Source: Polaribacter sp. MED152
GTDB taxonomy: Bacteria; Bacteroidota; Bacteroidia; Flavobacteriales; Flavobacteriaceae
Length of the DNA stretch: 64,000 nt
Direction of reading: 5' to 3'
Assembly (NCBI RefSeq): GCF_000152945.2
Contig: NC_020830.1
Location: forward strand, 2,304,501-2,368,500
Under the pieces are notes generated by a model. It was given only the letters and a program-made list of their open reading frames with translations. It did not search any database and was not told the origin of the DNA. Shown here piece after piece: positions 33,594-43,235 of the stretch; within the stretch, counting starts at the first letter, position 1; the number at the start of each line of letters is the position of its first letter. The translations under genes and the position numbers were made by a program.

Positions 33594-35861
33594 ATGGCAG
33601 AGAAAAAAACAAGCTTTAAAAAGTTTATCATTTGGTTTTGGGCACTTATCCTTGGTGGTGTTTTAATTTTAGCTGGCTTATTTTTTACAGCTTCTGTTGG
33701 TGGTTTTGGAGCGTTACCCACTTTTGAAGAGTTAGAAAATCCGCAAACCAATATAGCTACAGAAGTAATTTCTTCAGATGGTGTTACCATTGGTAAATAT
33801 GCAACCGAGAATAGAACTCCCGTTCATTTTAATGAGCTACCTCAAAATTTAGTTAATGCTTTAGTTGCTACTGAAGATGAACGTTTTTACGAACATTCAG
33901 GTATCGATTTTAGAGGTACAGCAAGAGCTGTTCTAAAACCAGGTAGTGGAGGTGCAAGTACCATATCTCAGCAATTAGCAAAAATGCTGTTTACAGGTAG
34001 AGCATCTAGCAATATTTTTAAAAGAGTATTGCAAAAAATGAAAGAATGGGTTGTTGCTACTAAACTAGAAAAACAATATACAAAGCAAGAGATTATTGCA
34101 ATGTACTTAAATAAATACGACTTTTTAAATCAGGCAGTTGGTATACGTTCTGCAGCAAGAATTTATTTTGGAAAAGAACCAAAAGATTTAGAAATTCAGG
34201 AATCTGCAATGTTAGTAGGTATGCTTAAAAACTCCTCTTATTTTAATCCTTTAAGAAGAGAGGCTATTGTAAAACAAAGAAGAAATGTTGTTTTATTACA
34301 AATGTCTAAAAACAATTACATTTCTGAAGATGAAAAAATTAAATTGCAGCAATTGCCATTAGATTTAGAATATACTCCAGAAAGCCATGATGAAGGTTAT
34401 GCAACTTATTTTAGAGCACATTTACAAAAAGTAATGCGCACATGGGTTAGAAATAACCCAAAACCAAATGGTGAAGAATATGATATTTTTAGAGATGGCT
34501 TAAAAATATATGTAACTATTGATTCTAGAATGCAAAAGTATGCAGAAGAAGCTGTAAAAGAGCATATGGCTAATCTACAATCGTATTTTTTTAAGGAGCA
34601 AGCAAGAAATAGAACTGCACCTTTTTACGATTTAGAAAAAAGTCAAATTAGAAGTATTTATGAAAGAGCTAAAAAGAATTCAAATAGATACAAAAGATTG
34701 ATTGCAGCAGGCAAACCTGTTAAAGAAATAGATAAGATTTTTAATACTAAAACAGAAATGAAAGTATTCTCTTGGAAAGGTGTTAAAGATACTGTGATGT
34801 CGCCAAATGACTCAATTAAATATTACAAACATTTTTTACGATCAGGTTTATTATCAATAGAGCCACAAACAGGTCATATAAAAGCTTGGGTGGGTGGTAT
34901 CAATAATAAATTTTTTAAGTACGATGCTGTTGCTCAACAAAAAAGACAAGTTGGTTCTACATTTAAACCATTTGTTTATGCAACTGCTATTAACCAATTA
35001 AGAATGTCTCCTTGTGATGAGCTGCCAAATATTCGTTACACAATTCCTAAAGGTAAATATGGAATTCCTGAAGCTTGGACACCAGATAATGCTACACAAA
35101 ATTATGGAGGAATGCTTACGTTAAAAGATGGTTTAGCAGGTTCAGTAAATACAATATCAGCAAATTTAATAGATAAAGTAGCTCCAGAAAATGTGGTACG
35201 TTTGGCTAAAGCATCTGGTATTGAAACAGAAATAAAGGCAAATCCTGCAATCGCTTTAGGTGCAGTCGATTTATCTTTATTAGAAATGGTAAGTGCATAC
35301 TCTACATTTGCAAATAGAGGTTTACGAGTAAAACCAATGATCATTACCAGAATTGAAGATAAAAACGGTACTGTTTTAAAAGATTTTGTGCCAGAAACAC
35401 AAGAGGTTCTAAGTGAAGAATCTGCCTATGTAATTTTAAATTTATTAGAAGGGGTAACCCAATCAGGTTCAGGTGTTCGTTTAAGATCTTCATGGTCTTC
35501 AGGTGGTGGTGCTGTAACTGGTTTTCCTTACGGATTTAAAAATGCAATTGCAGGTAAAACAGGTACAACCCAAAATCAGTCAGATGGTTGGTTTATGGGA
35601 ATTGTACCAAATTTAGCAACAGGTGTTTGGACAGGTGGAGAAGATAGAGCAACTCATTTTGCGGGTATTGCAAAAGGGCAAGGTGCAACAATGGCATTAC
35701 CAACTTGGGCTTTATTTATGCAAAAATGTTATGCAGATAAATCTTTAAATATTTCTAAAGAAGATTTTGAAAAACCAGAAGAATTAAGCATAAATATCAA
35801 TTGCGATAAAAAAGAGGAGGAAAATATAGATACAGTTCCTAGAGGAGATACAGATTTTTAA
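33594..35861 (+). CDS. mrcA: Class A penicillin-binding protein 1A (transglycosylase/transpeptidase)
   Basis: This is a 755-residue bifunctional peptidoglycan synthase. There is one N-terminal membrane anchor (about 11-35). The glycosyltransferase domain contains EDERFYEHSGID with the catalytic Glu, and GASTISQQLAKM. The transpeptidase domain has STFK (nucleophile Ser), SVN and KTGTT, all three active-site motifs intact. The ATG at 33594 is preferred to an in-frame upstream start at 33564, which lies inside gldH and would add ten residues before the cytoplasmic KK segment. The gene starts one base after the gldH stop, so the two are probably translationally coupled. Confidence 0.94.
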   Translation: MAEKKTSFKKFIIWFWALILGGVLILAGLFFTASVGGFGALPTFEELENPQTNIATEVISSDGVTIGKYATENRTPVHFNELPQNLVNALVATEDERFYEHSGIDFRGTARAVLKPGSGGASTISQQLAKMLFTGRASSNIFKRVLQKMKEWVVATKLEKQYTKQEIIAMYLNKYDFLNQAVGIRSAARIYFGKEPKDLEIQESAMLVGMLKNSSYFNPLRREAIVKQRRNVVLLQMSKNNYISEDEKIKLQQLPLDLEYTPESHDEGYATYFRAHLQKVMRTWVRNNPKPNGEEYDIFRDGLKIYVTIDSRMQKYAEEAVKEHMANLQSYFFKEQARNRTAPFYDLEKSQIRSIYERAKKNSNRYKRLIAAGKPVKEIDKIFNTKTEMKVFSWKGVKDTVMSPNDSIKYYKHFLRSGLLSIEPQTGHIKAWVGGINNKFFKYDAVAQQKRQVGSTFKPFVYATAINQLRMSPCDELPNIRYTIPKGKYGIPEAWTPDNATQNYGGMLTLKDGLAGSVNTISANLIDKVAPENVVRLAKASGIETEIKANPAIALGAVDLSLLEMVSAYSTFANRGLRVKPMIITRIEDKNGTVLKDFVPETQEVLSEESAYVILNLLEGVTQSGSGVRLRSSWSSGGGAVTGFPYGFKNAIAGKTGTTQNQSDGWFMGIVPNLATGVWTGGEDRATHFAGIAKGQGATMALPTWALFMQKCYADKSLNISKEDFEKPEELSININCDKKEEENIDTVPRGDTDF

Positions 35862-35897
35862 ATTCTATCTTTTTAAAAATCATTAAATTTTAAAAGA

Positions 35898-36599
35898 ATG
35901 ATAAACAAAAAAGTAAATAGTGTTCAAGAAGCTTTAAGTGGCGTAAAAGATGGTATGACTCTTATGCTAGGTGGTTTTGGACTTTGTGGAATTCCTGAAA
36001 ATGCTATTTCAGAATTAGTAAAATTAGATGTTAGAGATGTTACATGCATTTCTAACAATGCAGGTGTAGATGATTTTGGTTTGGGTTTATTATTACAGAA
36101 TAAGCAAATCAAAAAAATGATATCATCTTACGTTGGTGAAAATGATGAGTTTGAACGCCAAATGTTATCAGGTGAATTAGAAGTAGAATTAACACCACAA
36201 GGTACTTTAGCTGAGAAATGTAGAGCAGCACAAGCAGGTTTTCCTGCATTTTACACGCCTGCAGGTTTTGGCACAGAAGTAGCAGAAGGTAAAGAAACTA
36301 GAGAGTTTGATGGTAAAATGTATGTTTTAGAACCAGCTTTTAAAGCAGATTTTGCCTTTGTAAAAGCTTGGAAAGGTGATGCTGCAGGTAATTTAGTTTT
36401 TAAAGGAACTTCAAGAAATTTTAATCCAAATATGTGTGGTGCAGCAACGATTACTGTTGTTGAGGTAGAAGAGTTAGTAGAAGTAGGTGAGTTAGATCCT
36501 AATCATATTCATATTCCAGGAATTTTTGTACAAAGAATTTTTGAAGGCACCAATTATGAGAAAAGGATTGAGCAAAGAACTGTAAGACAAAAACAATAA
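35898..36599 (+). CDS. scoA: 3-oxoacid CoA-transferase subunit A
   Basis: This is a 233-residue alpha subunit of the succinyl-CoA:3-ketoacid CoA-transferase type. The glycine-rich [17 protein letters not shown] near residue 20-36 is the CoA-binding signature of subunit [20 protein letters not shown] and [14 protein letters not shown] follow. The heterodimer activates acetoacetate with succinyl-CoA in ketone-body and amino-acid catabolism. It is followed by scoB after 2 bases. It is not functionally related to the PBP1A gene upstream, although it lies only 36 bases away with no terminator seen. Confidence 0.95.
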   Translation: MINKKVNSVQEALSGVKDGMTLMLGGFGLCGIPENAISELVKLDVRDVTCISNNAGVDDFGLGLLLQNKQIKKMISSYVGENDEFERQMLSGELEVELTPQGTLAEKCRAAQAGFPAFYTPAGFGTEVAEGKETREFDGKMYVLEPAFKADFAFVKAWKGDAAGNLVFKGTSRNFNPNMCGAATITVVEVEELVEVGELDPNHIHIPGIFVQRIFEGTNYEKRIEQRTVRQKQ

Positions 36600-36601
36600 G
36601 T

Positions 36602-37258
36602 ATGGCTTTAGATAAAAATGGAATCGCTAAAAGAATTGCACAAGAAGTGCAAGATGGTTTTTATGTAAACCTAGGTATTGGTATACCAACTTTGGTAGCT
36701 AATTACGTAAGAGAAGATATAGAGGTTGAGTTTCAATCTGAGAATGGTGTTTTAGGTATGGGGCCTTTTCCTTTTGAAGGTGAAGAAGATGCAGACATTA
36801 TAAATGCTGGGAAGCAAACCATAACAACAATGCCTGGAGCAAGTTTTTTCGATTCTGCAACTAGCTTTGCCATGATTCGTGGTAAGCATGTAGATTTAAC
36901 CATTTTAGGAGCAATGGAAGTTGCAGAAAATGGAGATATTGCTAACTGGAAAATTCCAGGAAAAATGGTAAAAGGTATGGGTGGAGCTATGGATTTAGTG
37001 GCATCTGCAGAAAATATTATTGTGGCAATGATGCATACCAATAAAAGAGGCGAATCAAAAATATTAAAGCAATGTTCTTTACCATTAACAGGGGTAGGTT
37101 GTGTAACAAAAGTGGTTACCAATTTAGCAGTTTTAGAAGTAAAAGACAATGCATTTCACTTGTTAGAAAGAGCTCCAGGAGTTTCTGTTGAAGAAATTCA
37201 AAAAGCAACAGAAGGTACTTTAGTGGTTAAAGGTGATATTCCTGAAATGAGTTTGTAA
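36602..37258 (+). CDS. scoB: 3-oxoacid CoA-transferase subunit B
   Basis: This is the 218-residue beta subunit. It has GFYVNLGIGIPTLVANY and SENGVLGMGPFP, in which E47 is the catalytic Glu that forms the glutamyl-CoA thioester. MTTMPGASFFDS-like and LTVLGAMEV-like segments also fit (here TTMPGASFFDSA and LTILGAMEVAENG). It lies 2 bases after scoA, and the next small gene starts on the base after its stop. Both subunits look complete. Confidence 0.95.
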   Translation: MALDKNGIAKRIAQEVQDGFYVNLGIGIPTLVANYVREDIEVEFQSENGVLGMGPFPFEGEEDADIINAGKQTITTMPGASFFDSATSFAMIRGKHVDLTILGAMEVAENGDIANWKIPGKMVKGMGGAMDLVASAENIIVAMMHTNKRGESKILKQCSLPLTGVGCVTKVVTNLAVLEVKDNAFHLLERAPGVSVEEIQKATEGTLVVKGDIPEMSL

Positions 37259-37489
37259 ATGAAAAATTTAAAATATATTATTCCTTTCCTTTTCCCAATT
37301 CTAATTATTGTTTTTGGCCTAATTATTTATAAGATTTTAGAATATGAGCCTAATATTTATACAATTCTGATTAATGTAGGAGGTGCTTATATTTTATCTC
37401 CTAAATTTAAAACTGTAGAAAAACAGCATGGTGTAGAAGAGCAAATGAAGTGGTTGTTTTTTAAAAAAGTAATTAATAAAAAAGTATAA
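37259..37489 (+). CDS. Small two-helix membrane protein, unknown
   Basis: This is a 76-residue protein with a strongly hydrophobic N-terminal helix (about 5-28) and a second segment around 35-50 ending YILSPKF. A charged tail follows (KTVEKQHGVEEQMKWLFFKK). The start codon follows the scoB stop without a gap, which supports real translation. I recognise no family; similar short conserved proteins are common in flavobacteria. It is probably in the inner membrane with the tail in the cytoplasm, by the positive-inside rule. Confidence 0.65.
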   Translation: MKNLKYIIPFLFPILIIVFGLIIYKILEYEPNIYTILINVGGAYILSPKFKTVEKQHGVEEQMKWLFFKKVINKKV

Positions 37490-37523
37490 GAATTGTCCTG
37501 TTAAAGGAAATTAATAGCACTGA

Positions 37524-38285
37524 ATGAAAATTATCTCATATAACGTAAACGGAATTAGAGCTGCCTTAAAAAAAGGATTTTCAGATTGGTTGAAAGCCGC
37601 AAATCCAGATGTAATTTGTATTCAAGAAACTAAAGCGCACAAAGAACAATTAGATTTATCGTTGTTCGAAGATGCTGGTTATCCTTACCATTATTGGTTT
37701 TCTGCACAAAAAAAAGGGTATTCTTCAGTAGCAATTTTGTGTAAAGAAAAACCAAATCATATTGAGTATGGTACAGGAATAGAATCTATGGATTTTGAAG
37801 GTAGAAACCTAAGAGTAGATTTTGATGATGTATCAATCATGAGTTTGTATTTACCTTCTGGAACTAACGCATTACGCTTGGATTACAAGTTTAATTATAT
37901 GGATGAGTTTCAAGAATACATTACTAATCTAAGAAAAGAAATTCCGAATTTGGTCATTTGTGGGGATTATAATATTTGTCACGAAGAGATAGATATTCAT
38001 AACCCAAAAATGAAGGGTGTATCTGGGTTTTTACCAGAAGAAAGAACTTGGATTGGCAATTTTATCAACAGTGGGTTTATAGACAGTTTTCGTTATTTAA
38101 ATAAAGAACTACAACAATATTCTTGGTGGAGTTACAGAGCAAACGCAAGAGCAAACAATAAAGGTTGGAGGCTAGATTATGCAATGGTTTCTGAACCTTT
38201 AAAAGATAAAATAAGCAGAGCATACATTTTACCAGAAGCAAAACATTCAGATCATTGCCCAATAGCATTAGAACTAGACATTTAA
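37524..38285 (+). CDS. xth: Exodeoxyribonuclease III (AP endonuclease)
   Basis: This is a 253-residue Mg-dependent enzyme of base-excision repair that cuts at abasic sites and trims 3' ends. Motifs are MKIISYNVNGIRAAL (metal Asn), DVICIQETKA (metal Glu), VICGDYNICHEEIDI (Asp/Asn pair) and HSDHCPIALEL (catalytic Asp-His). WRLDYAMVS is the usual RxDY segment. Length is normal. It belongs to the co-directional run from ricT to 40652 and starts 34 bases after the small membrane protein. Confidence 0.96.
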   Translation: MKIISYNVNGIRAALKKGFSDWLKAANPDVICIQETKAHKEQLDLSLFEDAGYPYHYWFSAQKKGYSSVAILCKEKPNHIEYGTGIESMDFEGRNLRVDFDDVSIMSLYLPSGTNALRLDYKFNYMDEFQEYITNLRKEIPNLVICGDYNICHEEIDIHNPKMKGVSGFLPEERTWIGNFINSGFIDSFRYLNKELQQYSWWSYRANARANNKGWRLDYAMVSEPLKDKISRAYILPEAKHSDHCPIALELDI

Positions 38286-38289
38286 ATTT

Positions 38290-39600
38290 ATGAGGTTTCT
38301 TTTATCCTTTTTACTTATCAGTATTTCAACCTTTGCACAACAGGAAATAGATACACTACCAATTGTTAAAATTGATACTATTAGCAATACAAATATAAAG
38401 CTAGCAGATATTAAAAATGATGACTTGTTTTCTGATGACGACTTGAAAATGATTGATAGTTTATTGGTAGGTCATAAATTCAATTCACCTTTAATAGACA
38501 CTTTAGAATATGTAATTGATGATAAAGATATTATTGGCAATACTAAAAAAGCAGTTACTACAGATTTGCTTAAGCAACGTCTATCTCATTTAAACGATCA
38601 AACACCATTTGATTTGGCTTACAATCCTGCTTTAGAAAAAGTAATCAATAGTTATCTTTTATATAGAGGAAAATATTATCCAGCATTGATGGCAAAAGCC
38701 AAATATTACTTTCCAATGTTTGAGCAATATTTAGATCAATATGATATTCCTTTAGAAATGAAATACCTTTCTATTGTAGAATCTGCTCTAAGACCAAAGG
38801 CAAGATCTGGAGTTGGAGCCTCTGGTTTATGGCAGTTTATGTATGGTACAGGAAAACAGTTCGATTTAAAGGTGAGTTCTTATGTAGATGAAAGGTATGA
38901 TCCTGTTAAAGCAACAATTGCAGCCTGTAAATATCTAAGTCAATTATATAATGTTTTTGGAGATTGGGATTTAGCACTTGCAGCTTATAATTCTGGTCCA
39001 GGTAATGTTTCTAAAGCTATAAAACGATCTGGAGGTTTTAAAAATTATTGGAATATAAGGCCCTATTTACCAAGAGAAACTGCAGGTTATGTGCCTGCAT
39101 TTTATGCTACTATGTATATTTTTGAACATGCTAATGATCACAATATATACTCTGAGTTACCAAAGTTTTTCGAATTTCAAACAGATACAGTTCGCGTAAA
39201 AAGAACAGTTTCTTTTGATCAAATTTCAGAAACAATAAATGTTGATGAAGAGGTGCTTACATTTTTAAACCCTTCTTATAAGCTAGATATTATTCCGTTT
39301 ATTAAGGATAGAAATTATGCTTTAAGGTTGCCAAGCAGTAAAATTATCGATTTTCTAGACAAAGAAAAACAGCTTTATGCATTAGCTGATGAAGACGATG
39401 CTAAAAGAGAAAAACCTTTGCCTAAGTATTTCGAAATGGATAAACGCATTCGTTACAAAGTAAAAAGTGGCGATTATTTAGGTAAAATTGCAAATAAATT
39501 CGGAGTGCGAGTAAGTAGTATAAAACGCTGGAATAGTTTAAAAACAAGTAACCTTAAAATTGGTCAGCGTTTATATATTTATCCAAAACGTTTAAGATAA
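38290..39600 (+). CDS. MltD-like membrane-associated lytic transglycosylase with LysM domain
   Basis: This 436-residue exported protein has a signal peptide ending in STFAQ (about residue 17). The SLT lytic transglycosylase domain (about 150-300) has YLSIVESALRPKA with the catalytic Glu, SGASGLWQFM-type GVGASGLWQF, and LALAAYNSGPGNV. A single LysM peptidoglycan-binding module lies at the C-terminus (about 390-434: IRYKVKSGDYLGKIANKFG and IGQRLYIYP). It cleaves glycan strands non-hydrolytically. It is 4 bases after exodeoxyribonuclease III. Together with the PBP1A gene in the same run it gives the cluster a cell-wall theme. Confidence 0.92.
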   Translation: MRFLLSFLLISISTFAQQEIDTLPIVKIDTISNTNIKLADIKNDDLFSDDDLKMIDSLLVGHKFNSPLIDTLEYVIDDKDIIGNTKKAVTTDLLKQRLSHLNDQTPFDLAYNPALEKVINSYLLYRGKYYPALMAKAKYYFPMFEQYLDQYDIPLEMKYLSIVESALRPKARSGVGASGLWQFMYGTGKQFDLKVSSYVDERYDPVKATIAACKYLSQLYNVFGDWDLALAAYNSGPGNVSKAIKRSGGFKNYWNIRPYLPRETAGYVPAFYATMYIFEHANDHNIYSELPKFFEFQTDTVRVKRTVSFDQISETINVDEEVLTFLNPSYKLDIIPFIKDRNYALRLPSSKIIDFLDKEKQLYALADEDDAKREKPLPKYFEMDKRIRYKVKSGDYLGKIANKFGVRVSSIKRWNSLKTSNLKIGQRLYIYPKRLR

Positions 39601-39671
39601 TAAGAATTAAATTTCAATTTGGAATAGTCTTTGAGGACATACAATTGAATCAAATTTTATAAAAGAAAACC

Positions 39672-40652
39672 ATGAAAAAAATATTTTCAGTATTTGTATT
39701 ATCCATTTTATTAGTTTCCTGTGTTGGTAATGATAAAATGATTTTAAAAGAATCTATTGGTAGAATTAACAAGGTAATGGTTGTTGCTAAAATTAGTGAT
39801 TGGACAGGAGATGTTGGCCAAGAGGTAAGAAATTCTTTTGGAGAATTAATGGTAGGTTTACCACAAGCAGAACCAATTTTATCTGTTTCTCAAGTAGCAC
39901 CTAGTGGTTTTAGTTCTATGATGAAAGCTAGTAGAAATATATTAGTGATATCTGAAGGAGAAAAATCTAACTTTTCTGTTAAACGAAATGTTTACGCTAA
40001 ACCGCAAACCATTATTTATGTTCAGGGTAAAGATGATAAAGAAATCATAGAAATTCTTCAAAACAGAAAAGAAGAAATTAGAAAAACCTTCTTAGATTCA
40101 GATATTGCATTTACACAAGGTATCTTCAAAAAAGATGCTTCAAAGCAAAAATACAAGACCTTAGAACAATTGGGCCTTTCAATGACAATTCCTAATAAAT
40201 TTAATACAGTAGATGATACAGGAGAATTCTTATGGCTTCGTAATCATTTAACAAGTGGTATTGCTAAAACCGGTAGTAATAATATTTTGGTGTATTCTGT
40301 GCCTTTAGTAGATAAAACAACAGTTGCAGACAGTATAGTTTCGGTTAGAAATGCAATAGGTAAAAAATACATACCAGGTTCAGACCCAGAAAAAATGTAT
40401 ATGATTACAGAAGAAGCCTACACTCCTTTTACTTTTGATGCAACTATAGATGGTAAAAAAGCCTATGAAACAAGAGGAAAATGGGAGGTAAAAAATGATT
40501 TTATGGCAGGTCCTTTTTTGAATTATACAGTATTAGATGAAGCTAACAATAGATTAATTGTGGTCGAAGGGTTTACCTATGCACCTTCTGTGAATAAAAG
40601 AGCCTTTGTTTTCGAGTTAGAAGCTATTGCAAAATCTTTAAAAATAAATTAA
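39672..40652 (+). CDS. DUF4837 lipoprotein
   Basis: This 326-residue lipoprotein has the lipobox LLVSC (C17). The mature sequence has NKVMVVAKISDWTGDVGQEVR, PQAEPILSVSQV, TRGKWEVKNDFMAGPF and FTYAPSVNKR, which fit the Bacteroidota family DUF4837. The function is unknown. It is the last gene of the co-directional run, 71 bases after the lytic transglycosylase, and is closed by a strong terminator. Confidence 0.85.
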   Translation: MKKIFSVFVLSILLVSCVGNDKMILKESIGRINKVMVVAKISDWTGDVGQEVRNSFGELMVGLPQAEPILSVSQVAPSGFSSMMKASRNILVISEGEKSNFSVKRNVYAKPQTIIYVQGKDDKEIIEILQNRKEEIRKTFLDSDIAFTQGIFKKDASKQKYKTLEQLGLSMTIPNKFNTVDDTGEFLWLRNHLTSGIAKTGSNNILVYSVPLVDKTTVADSIVSVRNAIGKKYIPGSDPEKMYMITEEAYTPFTFDATIDGKKAYETRGKWEVKNDFMAGPFLNYTVLDEANNRLIVVEGFTYAPSVNKRAFVFELEAIAKSLKIN

Positions 40653-40672
40653 GGGAATTCTACAAAATACAT

Positions 40673-40706
40673 AAAGGCCTCAGAAGTGATTCTGAGGCCT
40701 TTTTTT
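40673..40706 (+). terminator. Strong terminator after the DUF4837 gene
   Basis: A perfect 13-bp stem, AAAGGCCTCAGAA / TTCTGAGGCCTTT, with a GTGA tetraloop, is followed by a T run. It is the first clear terminator after 31469. Confidence 0.92.
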
Positions 40707-40737
40707 GTAAATAACTAATTATCAAATTGGTATTTGT

Positions 40738-40745
40738 TATATTTG
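40738..40745 (+). promoter_or_regulatory. -7 promoter box of the DUF1761 gene
   Basis: TATATTTG is an exact TAnnTTTG match 26 bases before the ATG at 40772. It lies downstream of the TTG at 40727, which therefore cannot be the start. Confidence 0.55.
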
Positions 40746-40771
40746 AATATCAACCAAAAAACTATTTTATC

Positions 40772-41269
40772 ATGGAAATGAATTTCTACATCTTTTTTTT
40801 AGCAGCCTTAGTCCCAATGATTATTGGCTTTGTATGGTATGGTCCTCTTTTTGGAAAAGCCTGGATGAACCAAATGGGTTTTACAGAAGAGTCTTTAAAA
40901 GACACAAACATGGTTAAAACTTTACTCATTTCTTATGTTTTAAGCCTTTTAATTGCGTTTGCATTAATGCCAATGGTTATACATCAAATGGGTGTTTATT
41001 CTACTTTAGCAGGTGAGCCAGGATTTGCAGAGCAAACAGGTGAGGCTTATTCGTATTTCGAAAATTTTGTAGCTACTTATAGCGATCGATTTAGAACCTT
41101 TAAACACGGAGCTTTTCATGGAGTTTTGTTTGGCTTCTTCTTAATAATGCCGATTTTAGGAATCATTGCTGTTTTTGAGAAAAAATCTTTTAAATATGTG
41201 GCTATTAATGCAGGATATTGGATAGTTACACTTGCAGTTATGGGTGGTATTATTTGTCAGTGGATGTAA
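40772..41269 (+). CDS. DUF1761 membrane protein
   Basis: This is a 165-residue integral membrane protein with four hydrophobic segments. The first pair contains VPMIIGFVWYGPLFGKAWMNQMGF, the hallmark of DUF1761, and a C-terminal pair ends IICQWM. The function of the family is unknown. The ATG at 40772 was chosen because the promoter box lies between it and the upstream in-frame TTG. A bidirectional terminator follows. Confidence 0.85.
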   Translation: MEMNFYIFFLAALVPMIIGFVWYGPLFGKAWMNQMGFTEESLKDTNMVKTLLISYVLSLLIAFALMPMVIHQMGVYSTLAGEPGFAEQTGEAYSYFENFVATYSDRFRTFKHGAFHGVLFGFFLIMPILGIIAVFEKKSFKYVAINAGYWIVTLAVMGGIICQWM

Positions 41270-41292
41270 TTCTTAACCCTAAAATAAAAATA

Positions 41293-41317
41293 AAAAAGCC
41301 GCTAAAAGCGGCTTTTT
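41293..41317. terminator. Bidirectional terminator between the DUF1761 gene and trpS
   Basis: AAAAAGCCGCT and AGCGGCTTTTT form a perfect 11-bp stem with a 3-base loop. A and T tracts on both sides serve the two converging genes. Confidence 0.9.
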
Positions 41318-41339
41318 CTATATTGTATTTACAATTAGT

Positions 41340-42308
41340 TTAATATCCTATTTTGGCACGAACTCTTTGTAAAACTTCATTAGCTGTTTCAGTTGCTTTT
41401 TCAGCTCCTAATTTTAAGGCTTCATCAATTTCATGCTGATTGTTCATGTAATGATGATAACGTTCTCTTATTGTTGCAAATTTCTCTACAATTACCTCAT
41501 ATAAAGCTTGTTTTGCATGACCATAACCATAATTTCCACCTTCATAATTTGCTCTCATTTCTGTAATTTGAGTATCAGTAGCTAACAGTTTATATAGCGC
41601 AAAAACATTATCAGTATCTGGATTTTTAGGTTCTTCTAAAGGTGTACTATCTGTCTTAATACCCATAATTTGTTTTCTTAATTTTTTATCAGTTAAAAAA
41701 ATGTTGATGGTATTCTCTCTAGATTTACTCATTTTTTCGCCATCAGTTCCAGGAACTAATTTGGTGTTCTCTTGTATTTTTGCTTTTGGCGCTACTAAAG
41801 TTTCACCCACTACATGGTTAAATCTGTTTGCAACATCTCTAGTCATTTCTAAATGTTGCAATTGATCTTTACCTACAGGTACAATTTCTGCGTCATACAA
41901 TAAAATATCTGCAGCCATTAACATCGGGTAAGTAAATAAACCAGAATTTACATCAGACAAACGATCTGCTTTGTCTTTAAAACTATGAGCCAAGGTTAGT
42001 CTTTGATAAGGAAAATAACAACTCAAATACCAACTTAGTTCAGTTACTTGAGGTATATCACTCTGTCTGTAAAATACTGTTTTATTAATGTCTAAACCAC
42101 AAGCAAGCCAAGTTGCAGCAGTGCTGTAGGTGTTTTCTCTTAGCTGTTTACCATCTTTAATTTGAGTTAAAGAATGCATATCTGCTATAAAAAGAAAAGC
42201 TTCGTTTTTAGGATCATTAGCCATTTCTATAGCTGGTAAAATTGCTCCTAATAAATTACCTAAATGTGGTGTTCCTGTACTTTGTACTCCTGTTAAAATT
42301 CTAGACAT
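41340..42308 (-). CDS. trpS: Tryptophanyl-tRNA synthetase
   Basis: This is a 322-residue class I synthetase that charges tRNA-Trp. The HIGH equivalent is TGTPHLGNLLGA near the N-terminus and the KMSKS loop is GEKMSKSREN near residue 195. The tryptophan-site segment YPMLMAADILLYDAEIVPVGKDQ is well conserved. Length is normal for bacterial TrpRS. It is a monocistronic unit with its own promoter (42346-42379) and a terminator on the far side. Confidence 0.97.
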   Translation of the reverse strand: MSRILTGVQSTGTPHLGNLLGAILPAIEMANDPKNEAFLFIADMHSLTQIKDGKQLRENTYSTAATWLACGLDINKTVFYRQSDIPQVTELSWYLSCYFPYQRLTLAHSFKDKADRLSDVNSGLFTYPMLMAADILLYDAEIVPVGKDQLQHLEMTRDVANRFNHVVGETLVAPKAKIQENTKLVPGTDGEKMSKSRENTINIFLTDKKLRKQIMGIKTDSTPLEEPKNPDTDNVFALYKLLATDTQITEMRANYEGGNYGYGHAKQALYEVIVEKFATIRERYHHYMNNQHEIDEALKLGAEKATETANEVLQRVRAKIGY

Positions 42309-42345
42309 TTATTTAATTTTAAAATCGAAAATTAATTTTAGAAGG

Positions 42346-42379
42346 CAAAAATAAGGTTTTGAGTACAAAAAATATCAAA
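42346..42379 (-). promoter_or_regulatory. Promoter of trpS
   Basis: On the minus strand TTTG (42376-42379), 22 bases, then TATTTTTG (42346-42353) fit the Bacteroidota consensus, 37 bases before the ATG. Confidence 0.6.
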
Positions 42380-42392
42380 GAAAAGAAATTAG

Positions 42393-42400
42393 TATTTTTG
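42393..42400 (+). promoter_or_regulatory. -7 promoter box of the plsC-like gene
   Basis: TATTTTTG is an exact TAnnTTTG match about 43 bases before the TTG start at 42444. It is divergent from the trpS promoter. Confidence 0.5.
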
Positions 42401-42443
42401 CCATAGTTTTAAATGTTTAAAACTACTTATTAACCTTGCTACT

Positions 42444-43235
42444 TTGAAATTTATTAAAATTCCGTTTTTATTTATTTGGCGCATTTGGTTCTACCTACTT
42501 TTAATAGTTACCATTTTAATTATGGTACCATTTATGCTGGTATTAACGGCTAAGGAATCTTATTATCCTATTTTTTGGAAAATGGTAAGATTATGGTCTT
42601 TTATCTTGATTTATGGAATGGGTTTTCGACTTAAGGTAGATAGAGAAATGAAAATTGAAAGAGACAAAAGTTATATGTTTTGTCCTAATCATGGCTCATT
42701 GATGGATCCTTTTGTAATGATCGCACTTAGTAAAAACCCTATTGTTTTTATAGGAAAGAAAGAGTTGGTTAAAATTCCAATTTTTGGATTTTTCTATAAG
42801 AGAGTTGTGATTATGGTAGATAGAAGCAGCCCAAAAAGTAGAAAAAGGGTTTTTAAAATGGCAAAAGAAAAACTTAGAAATGGTACAAGCATGGCTATTT
42901 TTCCTGAAGGTTTGGTGCCTGCAGAAAACGTAATTTTAGCACCTTTTAAAGATGGTGCTTTTAGTTTAGCAATAGAATTTGAAATGCCAATTGTGCCCCA
43001 AGTATACTATGATTGCAAACGACTTTTTTCTTGGGATTTTTTTAAAGGTGGCCCAGGACTTTTTAGAATTCATCAGCATAGTTTTATTGAGACTAAAAAC
43101 TTAGAATTAAGTGATGTTGATCAACTTAAAAAGCAGACCTTTGATTTAATTTATCAAGATTTGATAAATGATAAAAAGTATATGAAAGATACTAACAGAC
43201 CTAATAATGAGCGAGAGTTTAAATCACCTTTATAG
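42444..43235 (+). CDS. PlsC-like 1-acyl-glycerol-3-phosphate acyltransferase
   Basis: This is a 263-residue inner-membrane enzyme of phospholipid synthesis. One or two N-terminal hydrophobic segments lie in about 5-60. The acyltransferase HX4D motif is NHGSLMDPF (H83, D88), the glycerol-phosphate-binding block is IFPEGLVPAEN and a later block is MPIVPQVYYD. The start appears to be TTG at 42444; the next Met (residue 27) would remove the first membrane segment. The end overlaps the following gene by 29 bases, suggesting coupling. Which acyl acceptor it uses is uncertain. Confidence 0.87.
   Translation: MKFIKIPFLFIWRIWFYLLLIVTILIMVPFMLVLTAKESYYPIFWKMVRLWSFILIYGMGFRLKVDREMKIERDKSYMFCPNHGSLMDPFVMIALSKNPIVFIGKKELVKIPIFGFFYKRVVIMVDRSSPKSRKRVFKMAKEKLRNGTSMAIFPEGLVPAENVILAPFKDGAFSLAIEFEMPIVPQVYYDCKRLFSWDFFKGGPGLFRIHQHSFIETKNLELSDVDQLKKQTFDLIYQDLINDKKYMKDTNRPNNEREFKSPL

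Noticed and set aside
36733..37149. Minus-strand frame of 138 codons
   Set aside because: It is antisense to the clearly conserved scoB gene and shows no protein-family motif.
40727..40771. TTG start for the DUF1761 gene adding 15 residues
   Set aside because: An exact -7 box lies between this codon and the ATG at 40772.
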